Assembly: GCA_902617465.1 (NCBI GenBank)
Contig: CACMWO010000007.1
Coordinates: 1 to 32,127, forward strand
DNA from: an uncultured Alphaproteobacteria bacterium
GTDB taxonomy: Bacteria > Pseudomonadota > Alphaproteobacteria > HIMB59
Length of the DNA: 32,127 nt
Direction: 5' to 3'
This document shows, piece after piece, positions 25,828 through 32,127 of the stretch (positions are counted from its first letter, which is position 1; each line of letters starts with the position of its first letter). The translations under genes were made by a program, and so were the position numbers. The notes under the pieces are model-generated. The model was not told the origin of the DNA. It ran no database searches and saw only the letters and a program-made list of their open reading frames with translations.

Positions 25828-26787
25828 ATGGTATCTCAATTAGATAGTCTTAAAAAATTTTCATCAGTTGTTGCAGACACGGGAGATATTGACAGTATTC
25901 AAAAATTTAACCCAGATGACTGTACCACTAATCCATCTTTAATATTTAAAGCTGTTCAATCAAACAAATACAAAAAACTAGTTGATGAAGTAATAAGTAA
26001 TTCAAAAAGTAGAAAATTTTCTCAAACTGAGGATCAAATTAATTATATTGCTGATCAACTAACCATTGCTTTTGGTATAGAATTAACCAAAATCGTGCCA
26101 GGGTATGTTTCTACAGAGGTTGACTCTGATTTATCTTTTAATACTGAAGCTACTGTTGAAAAGGCAAAGCAAATAATTAATAGCTATGAGCAATCAGGCG
26201 TCCAAAAGAATAGAATATTAATTAAAATTGCAGGCACATGGGAAGGAATACAAGCAGTAAAAAAATTAGAGGCAGAGGGAATATCTTGTAATTGCACACT
26301 CATTTTTTCTTTAACACAAGCAATAGCTTGTGCAGAAGCAGGAGCATTTTTAATTTCACCATTTGTGGGAAGGATACTTGACTGGTTTAAATCAAATACA
26401 CAAAAAGATTATGACTCATCTAATGATCCAGGTGTTGAGAGTGTAGAGAAGATTTTTAATTATTTTAAAAAATTTAATTATAACACTATTGTTATGGCAG
26501 CATCATTTAGAAATAAGGATGAAATAATTAATTTAGCTGGATGTGATAAATTAACTATCAGTCCAACTCTTTTAGAAGAGTTAAGCCAAAACGATGATGA
26601 AATTAAACTTAAATTATCAAAAGAAAACTCATCTTCATTAGATATTGAAAGAATTAATGTGAATGAGAGCTCATTTCGTTGGCATTTAAATGAAAATCAA
26701 ATGGCATCTTTTAAATTAGCTGAGGGTATTAGATTATTTAATAAGGATTTATTGAAGTTAAAAGAATTGATTAGAGGCCAATTATAA
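25828..26787 (+). CDS. tal: Transaldolase
   Basis: VVADTGDIDSIQKFNPDDCTTNPSLIFKA, ILIKIAGTWEGIQAVKKLE, CNCTLIFSLTQAIACAEAG, ISPFVGRILDW. Confidence 0.96.
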   Translation: MVSQLDSLKKFSSVVADTGDIDSIQKFNPDDCTTNPSLIFKAVQSNKYKKLVDEVISNSKSRKFSQTEDQINYIADQLTIAFGIELTKIVPGYVSTEVDSDLSFNTEATVEKAKQIINSYEQSGVQKNRILIKIAGTWEGIQAVKKLEAEGISCNCTLIFSLTQAIACAEAGAFLISPFVGRILDWFKSNTQKDYDSSNDPGVESVEKIFNYFKKFNYNTIVMAASFRNKDEIINLAGCDKLTISPTLLEELSQNDDEIKLKLSKENSSSLDIERINVNESSFRWHLNENQMASFKLAEGIRLFNKDLLKLKELIRGQL

Positions 26788-26825
26788 TTATTGCACAAAT
26801 CACTCCAAAATTATAAATAGTTAAT

Positions 26826-27371
26826 ATGGAAAATAAAAATATAACAATTTTAAGTCAGTACGCACAAAGTAATTTATCAAAAATAGTATTTTCTCTTTTG
26901 GGAATTATTCTCTTATCAGTTTCTAGTAAAATCAGTATTCCTTTCTATCCTGTGCCGATGACATTACAAACCTTTGTTGTATATTTTATTGCTGCCTCAA
27001 TGGGTATGGTTGGTTTTTATGCAACTGTTTCATACGTAATTCTCGGACTCATTGGTCTTCCCATCTTTGCTGCAGGTGGAGGTTTTGGTTATGTAATGTC
27101 TCCAACATTTGGATTTCTTTATGGAATGATTTTAGCTTCTTTTGCAATAGCATATTTCTCAAAAAATCTTTTCAATAAAAATTTAATAAAAATTGTTTTA
27201 TCTATTTTTTTAGGCGCGTTAATTATTTTTGTTTGTGGTATTGCCCACTTATCTGGCTTCATAGGAATAGAGAAATCTATAAAAGCAGGTTTATACCCAT
27301 TTATCTATAGTGAACTTTTAAAGATAGCACTTGCTATTTCTTTAACGTATTTGCTAATTAAAAAAAATTAA
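26826..27371 (+). CDS. bioY: BioY-family biotin transporter S component
   Basis: IPFYPVPMTLQTFVVYFIAASMG, YVILGLIGLPIFAAGGGFGYVMSPTFGFLYGM. Confidence 0.92.
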   Translation: MENKNITILSQYAQSNLSKIVFSLLGIILLSVSSKISIPFYPVPMTLQTFVVYFIAASMGMVGFYATVSYVILGLIGLPIFAAGGGFGYVMSPTFGFLYGMILASFAIAYFSKNLFNKNLIKIVLSIFLGALIIFVCGIAHLSGFIGIEKSIKAGLYPFIYSELLKIALAISLTYLLIKKN

Positions 27372-27835
27372 TCTGGTATAAAGTTTAAAGCTATACCGTT
27401 ATTACAGTATCTTAAACCTGTAGGTTCTGGACCATCTTTGAAGACGTGTCCATGATGCCCGCCACATTTAGCACAGTGATATTCTTTTCGTGGAAAAACC
27501 AATTTAAAATCTGTTTTAAACCCCAAAGCATTAGGAAGATAATCAAAAAATGAAGGCCAGCCAGTTCCGCTATCATATTTCATATCCGAAGAAAATAGTG
27601 GCAATTCACATCCTGCACAATGGTAGGTACCTTTTCTTTTTTCATTGTTAAGCACGCTAAACCCGGGTCGTTCAGTTCCATGCTGTCTCAAAATATAATA
27701 CTCCTCTTCTGATAATCTCAATTTCCATTCCTCATCTGAAAGAATTAATTTTTCCATCGCAACTAAAGGTTTATACCCAACAAAACATCCCCCAATAAGT
27801 ATTGATATAAATCTTCTTCTGTTTAAAACAACCAT
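27368..27835 (-). CDS. msrB: Peptide methionine-R-sulfoxide reductase, Tat-type signal
   Basis: TERPGFSVLNNEKRKGTYHCAGCELPLFSSDMKYDSGTGWPSF, CAKCGGHHGHVFKDGP, LRYCNNGIALNF; N-terminus NRRRFISILIGG. Confidence 0.93.
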   Translation of the reverse strand: MVVLNRRRFISILIGGCFVGYKPLVAMEKLILSDEEWKLRLSEEEYYILRQHGTERPGFSVLNNEKRKGTYHCAGCELPLFSSDMKYDSGTGWPSFFDYLPNALGFKTDFKLVFPRKEYHCAKCGGHHGHVFKDGPEPTGLRYCNNGIALNFIPD

Positions 27836-27870
27836 AAAATATCAGGTGTAATTTATAATAATTGAAAATA

Positions 27871-27954
27871 CTATTTCTTTTTAGCTCTTCTTTTAGCTCT
27901 TCTTTTTCGTGAACCGATTTTTCTTCTGCCTCTGTGTTTTTTAGGATAACCCAT
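27871..27954 (-). CDS. Unlisted 27-aa extremely basic peptide
   Basis: Manual translation MGYPKKHRGRRKIGSRKRRAKRRAKKK* (16 of 27 residues Lys/Arg); TATTAT 8 nt upstream of ATG. Confidence 0.65.
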   Translation of the reverse strand: MGYPKKHRGRRKIGSRKRRAKRRAKKK

Positions 27955-28026
27955 GACGGCGTATAATAGATATTTAACCTCAAAAATAAACATATTTTTT
28001 TGATATGATTCATATATTTTAAGCAA

Positions 28027-29223
28027 ATGAGAACAATTCTATTAGTTTTAGTTGCTGGATTAATACTGTCAGTTGGAAATGGATTTAGAATGTCTCTAGG
28101 GATATATGTCCCAGATCTTTTAAGTTCCACAGTTTTTAGTGCTTCAATTATAGGTCTAACATATGGTCTTTTTAATTTGTTTTGGGGAGCTATGTCACCC
28201 ATTGCAGGTGCATTTGCTGAACAAAAGGGTTATGTAAAAACTCTTTGTTTTGGCTTCTTTGGTGTATCTCTTAGTTTCTATGTCGCTTCTTCAGCGATAC
28301 ACCCTTTACATTTTTTATTTGGTATTGGCATAATTGGAGGTATTTCAGCTGGTGTTATTTCTGTACCAGTTATAATTGGTGGAGTCTCAAAATATTTCGA
28401 GGATGATAAAACACAAAGCACAGTTACAGGTATACTTATGTCTCTTGCTGCTACAGGGATGTTTATATTTACACCTATTAACCAATTTTTAGTTACAACC
28501 TTTAAATGGAGTTTTTCTTTTCAAATTACATCTATGTTTTTTCTGTTCATCATTCCTCTTTCACTTATATTCCTTTTACCTAAGCCACAAAAAAAAGATA
28601 AAAAAGAATTTACAAAAAGAAAAATATCAGATGTCATAAAAAAAGCCTTTAAGGATAAGAGCTATAACTATCTTATTTTAGGATTTTTTGTTTGTGGCTT
28701 ACATGTTGCTTTAATTTCAAACTATCTTCCAGTTTTTGCAAAAATTAAAGGTTTAGAAACTACTATAGCTGCAACAGGTCTGACTTTAATTGGGTTATTT
28801 AATATGATTGGTACTTTAATTTCAGGAAAGGTTTCAGGCATTATTAAAAAAAAATATATATTATCGTTTATTTATTTTGTAAGAAGCATAGTAATTTTTT
28901 TATTATTAATTTTGCCTACTAACAATTTCACAATTATAGCCTTCAGTTGTTGTATTGGTCTTTTATGGTTATCAACTGTCCCACCGACTTCAGGAATTGT
29001 TTCAAATAGATTTGGCACAAGATACCTTTCGACCTTATTTGGGATTGTAATGGTTTCCCATCAAGCAGGAGCATTTCTTGGCTCTTTTATTGGTGGTTTA
29101 GTTATAGATATTTATGGTTCACTCGATATAGCCTGGATAATGGCGATAGTAATTTCTATGTTTTCTGCAATCATCCATTTTCCAATTATAGAAAAAGAAA
29201 AATCTGAAGAAGTTTTTGCCTAA
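28027..29223 (+). CDS. MFS transporter
   Basis: 12 hydrophobic segments; GLTYGLFNLFWGAMSPIAGAFAEQKG, GTRYLSTLFGIVMVSHQAGAFLGSFIGG. Confidence 0.88.
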   Translation: MRTILLVLVAGLILSVGNGFRMSLGIYVPDLLSSTVFSASIIGLTYGLFNLFWGAMSPIAGAFAEQKGYVKTLCFGFFGVSLSFYVASSAIHPLHFLFGIGIIGGISAGVISVPVIIGGVSKYFEDDKTQSTVTGILMSLAATGMFIFTPINQFLVTTFKWSFSFQITSMFFLFIIPLSLIFLLPKPQKKDKKEFTKRKISDVIKKAFKDKSYNYLILGFFVCGLHVALISNYLPVFAKIKGLETTIAATGLTLIGLFNMIGTLISGKVSGIIKKKYILSFIYFVRSIVIFLLLILPTNNFTIIAFSCCIGLLWLSTVPPTSGIVSNRFGTRYLSTLFGIVMVSHQAGAFLGSFIGGLVIDIYGSLDIAWIMAIVISMFSAIIHFPIIEKEKSEEVFA

Positions 29224-30091
29224 TTTAAAAATTAATCCTTTTCTTATACTGATTATAGGCGCAGTAAGTATTGCTTTTTCTCCTATATTTGTTCGACTTT
29301 CAGAGGTTGATCCAATAATGACAGCTTTTTTTAGAATATTCGTGAGCCTTCCCTTTTTTTTAATGTTTGGGTCACTGAAAATTATTGAAAAAGTAAACTT
29401 TCCTGTTTTAAAAGATAAATTTTTAATTATTTTTATTTCAGGTATCTTTTTTTCATTAGATTTAATTTGTTGGCATTTGTCTATCAAACTTACCACAGTT
29501 TCTAAGGCAACATTTTTATCTAATTTAGCTCCAATTGTTGTAATTTTATTTTCTTTAATATTTCTTAAAGAAAAATTTTCTAAGTTTTTTTTTATTGCCA
29601 TATTTATTTCGATGAGTGGTATGACATTGTTATTAGGTGAGAGTTTTCAATTTTATAAATCACAATTTTTGGGAGATCTTTTAGGTGTTCTAACTGCAAT
29701 TTGGTATGGTTGTTATATTCTTACTATTAGCCAATTAAGAAAAAATTTAAATTCAAGTACGATTATGTTTTTTTCAGGATGTGTAAGTGCAATTATTTTA
29801 CTTTTAGTCGCGATATTTTTTGAACAAAGTTTAGTGCCAAAGTCTTTTTATGCGATAGCAATATTATTTTTATTAGGTTTTGTATGCCAATTCATTGGAC
29901 AATCTTTTATAGCTTACTCTCTAGCATTTTTATCTGCATCCTTATCATCTTTGAGTCTTTTGATACAACCCATTGCTGCAACCTTATTGGCGTACCTTTT
30001 TTTTCAAGAAAAATTAACATTGATCCAATTTTTTGGAAGTACATTAATCCTGATTGGGATTTATATTGCTAAAACAAAATATGAAAATTGA
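29216..30091 (+). CDS. EamA/DMT-family transporter
   Basis: 10-TM pattern; SIAFSPIFVRLSEVDPIMTAFFRIF, SLLIQPIAATLLAYLFFQEKLTLIQFFGSTLILIGIY. Confidence 0.87.
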   Translation: MPNLKINPFLILIIGAVSIAFSPIFVRLSEVDPIMTAFFRIFVSLPFFLMFGSLKIIEKVNFPVLKDKFLIIFISGIFFSLDLICWHLSIKLTTVSKATFLSNLAPIVVILFSLIFLKEKFSKFFFIAIFISMSGMTLLLGESFQFYKSQFLGDLLGVLTAIWYGCYILTISQLRKNLNSSTIMFFSGCVSAIILLLVAIFFEQSLVPKSFYAIAILFLLGFVCQFIGQSFIAYSLAFLSASLSSLSLLIQPIAATLLAYLFFQEKLTLIQFFGSTLILIGIYIAKTKYEN

Positions 30092-30491
30092 ACAAATAAA
30101 AGTTGTAGCAGGCTTAATATTTAAAAATAATAAACTTTTAATATGTCAAAGACCAAAATTTAAGGATCATCCATTAAAATGGGAATTTCCTGGAGGTAAA
30201 ATCAAAAATGATGAGACTAATGAAGAGGCCTTAATTAGAGAAATAAATGAAGAGTTATCAATTAACATATTAAATTATGAGGAACTGATCAGTTATAATT
30301 TTGATTATAAAGACTTGAAAAAACAGGTATTCATGTATTTTTATTTAGTCAATAATTTCAGTGGTAAGGTTTTAAATAATTTTCATAAAGAACTAAAATG
30401 GATTGAAATCAAGGATATTCGTGAATATGATTTTTTAGAAGGAGACCACAAAATAATTGACCACATAAGTAGTAATGACTTTAAATATTAA
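30081..30491 (+). CDS. mutT: NUDIX hydrolase, MutT-like
   Basis: Nudix box GGKIKNDETNEEALIREINEEL; PLKWEFPGG; start reset to internal ATG overlapping EamA end. Confidence 0.9.
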   Translation: MKIEQIKVVAGLIFKNNKLLICQRPKFKDHPLKWEFPGGKIKNDETNEEALIREINEELSINILNYEELISYNFDYKDLKKQVFMYFYLVNNFSGKVLNNFHKELKWIEIKDIREYDFLEGDHKIIDHISSNDFKY

Positions 30492-31506
30492 AGATAAACC
30501 AAAAGACGGATTTGAAAGAGTTGTTTATGCTGAGGAGGATAAATTTAATTTTTACTCAGTAATTGCTATTCATAATACTAAAAGAGGTCCTGCCTTGGGT
30601 GGATGTAGATATTTCAATTATCAGGATTTTAATAAGCAAGAAGAAGATGTTTTAAAATTAGCTGAAGCAATGACATATAAGAATTCTTTGGCTGAACTTC
30701 CCTTTGGTGGTGGGAAGGCTACTATTCATTCTAAAATAAATAAAAAAGATGCATATAGTTTATTTGGAGAAGTTTTGAACAAACTAAATGGTACTTATAT
30801 AACAGCTGGAGATATGGGAACGGTCGATGAGGACTTAAGAGGATTTAGAGAATACTCAGATCATGTTTGTAACCCTATAGGTTCTGACTCCGGATTAGGT
30901 ACCGCATTAGGTGTTTATTACTCAATGTTAGGATGTGTCGAATTTAAATTCGGACAAGACTCATTAGTAAATAAAAATATATTTATCAAAGGATATGGTA
31001 AGACTGGATCTAGAATTGCTTCTTTGTGTAAAAAAGACGGTGCAAATATTGAAATTTCTGACTTAGAGCATAAAAAAGATTTGATTGAGAGAGATGGTTA
31101 TAAATTTTGTAGTCAACTCCAAGATACATCCTTTGAAAAAATTGATATTTACTCTCCTTGTGCAGGAGGTGGTGATTTGAATACGGAGTTTTTAAATTTT
31201 GCAAATAATAAAATATCAATGATTACTGGATCTGCAAATAATCAACTTGATAATATTGATATAGAAGAAGAATTATATAACAAAGGTATATTATATTGTC
31301 CTGATTATTGTGCCAACGCTGGTGGCGTAATTATATTAGGTTCAAGAATTAGTATTAAAGAGGATCTCGAACCAGATGACAAAATTGTAGATGACCTTCT
31401 AAAAAAAATAAAATCACGTACAAAATTTATCTTAAAAAAATCGCAAAAAGATTTGATTTTAGCATCCAATATTGCAAGTGAAATGGCTTTAGATGGATTA
31501 AAATAA
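30475..31506 (+). CDS. Leu/Phe/Val-type (Glu/Leu family) amino acid dehydrogenase
   Basis: HNTKRGPALGGCR, LPFGGGKATI, TAGDMGTVDEDL, GYGKTGSRIA, CANAGGVI. Confidence 0.9.
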   Translation: MTLNIKDKPKDGFERVVYAEEDKFNFYSVIAIHNTKRGPALGGCRYFNYQDFNKQEEDVLKLAEAMTYKNSLAELPFGGGKATIHSKINKKDAYSLFGEVLNKLNGTYITAGDMGTVDEDLRGFREYSDHVCNPIGSDSGLGTALGVYYSMLGCVEFKFGQDSLVNKNIFIKGYGKTGSRIASLCKKDGANIEISDLEHKKDLIERDGYKFCSQLQDTSFEKIDIYSPCAGGGDLNTEFLNFANNKISMITGSANNQLDNIDIEEELYNKGILYCPDYCANAGGVIILGSRISIKEDLEPDDKIVDDLLKKIKSRTKFILKKSQKDLILASNIASEMALDGLK

Positions 31507-31507
31507 A

Positions 31508-31864
31508 ATGAATTTTTTTCAGGCTTATATTCACCCTCAACAAAAAGAGAGGTTACTATTCCTAGGATACTGGATTGGGTCACTAATCATCTGGTCATTT
31601 GTAATGAATATAAGTTTAGTAATTGTAATCGTATTTTCAATTATAGGAAATTACATAGTCGTTAGACCATTAGCAAAATTATTTTTTTTACTTAAAAGTT
31701 TTGTTAACAAAAATTTTTTTAATAACTTAGATATATTTGAAGCTTATTATGCAGGTTTTGAAAGTGGAAGAATAACTAGAATTTTCTTAAAATTGTCTTT
31801 TTTTATAATTACTATGATTATTTCAAAAGTTTTTATGGAAGCTTATTTAGCGTTTATAAATTAA
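31508..31864 (+). CDS. Small integral membrane protein, unknown function
   Basis: 118 aa with ~3 hydrophobic segments, 1 nt after the dehydrogenase stop. Confidence 0.65.
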   Translation: MNFFQAYIHPQQKERLLFLGYWIGSLIIWSFVMNISLVIVIVFSIIGNYIVVRPLAKLFFLLKSFVNKNFFNNLDIFEAYYAGFESGRITRIFLKLSFFIITMIISKVFMEAYLAFIN

Positions 31865-32127
31865 ATTCAATATAACAAACTATGACCCTAGATATAAAAG
31901 TTATCAAACATAAAATTCCAAAAATAATAGATATTAAAATAAAAAAATTTGGTAATAAAAGACATAAAGCCATGAAAATTATTGTTTCTGTACCTTCAAC
32001 TAATCCTGATGTGTAATGAAAACTTTTTGGTAATTCTTTAACAGCATCATTTGTTTCTGAAATTTTATCTAATTGCGTTTGAATTGCCGCTTTTGCAAGA
32101 AAAGTGGTACCTGTACCTATGTACAAA
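31854..32127 (-). CDS. CDP-alcohol phosphatidyltransferase family, C-terminal part (truncated by window edge)
   Basis: YIGTGTTFLAKAAI, SFHYTSGLVEGTETIIFMALCLLLPNFF. Confidence 0.6.
   Translation of the reverse strand, partial: LYIGTGTTFLAKAAIQTQLDKISETNDAVKELPKSFHYTSGLVEGTETIIFMALCLLLPNFFILISIIFGILCLITFISRVIVCYIEFNL

Noticed and set aside
27771-28202. 143-aa minus ORF covering the msrB-MFS gap
   Set aside because: Antisense to conserved MFS coding sequence, low-complexity Glu/Lys run, no recognisable domain; the 27-aa frame has a more plausible product.
1-32127. CRISPR arrays, IS elements, prophage, tRNA or rRNA genes
   Set aside because: No direct-repeat arrays, transposase/integrase motifs or recognisable structural RNA genes seen by eye; a tRNAscan/Infernal run would be decisive.

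Overview
AT-rich, gene-dense 32 kb chromosomal segment, probably from a streamlined marine alphaproteobacterium (SAR11/HIMB59/AEGEAN-169-like; this is an inference from base composition and gene content). I saw no rRNA, tRNA, CRISPR or insertion sequence. The plus-strand left arm carries a PIF1-like helicase fragment, AlaX, an EamA transporter, a YadGH-like ABC exporter, a cryptochrome/photolyase-family protein, a BetA-like GMC oxidoreductase, an SH3-like protein, a SOUL protein and glnK-amtB. Next is a long minus-strand block (10.1-20.3 kb) that I read as a methylated-onium/phosphonate utilisation island: TmpB-like HD oxygenase, TmpA-like Fe/2OG hydroxylase, RidA, an MFS transporter, DmdA (DMSP demethylase), a YeiH-type exporter, a ProV/ProX/ProW betaine/DMSP-type ABC transporter and CysE. 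The right arm holds SbmA/BacA, a CBS-TM protein plus RmlA-like nucleotidyltransferase, exonuclease I, a DSP phosphatase, transaldolase, BioY, Tat-type MsrB, transporters, MutT and a Leu/Glu-type dehydrogenase. The best candidates for something undescribed are: (i) the TMAEP-phosphonate plus DMSP island; (ii) a ~60-nt minus-strand sRNA/leader at ~24945-25007 with its own promoter and a UCC-repeat (anti-Shine-Dalgarno-like) loop; (iii) several small ORFs missed by the ORF track, notably a 27-aa extremely basic peptide and a 52-aa four-Cys protein.
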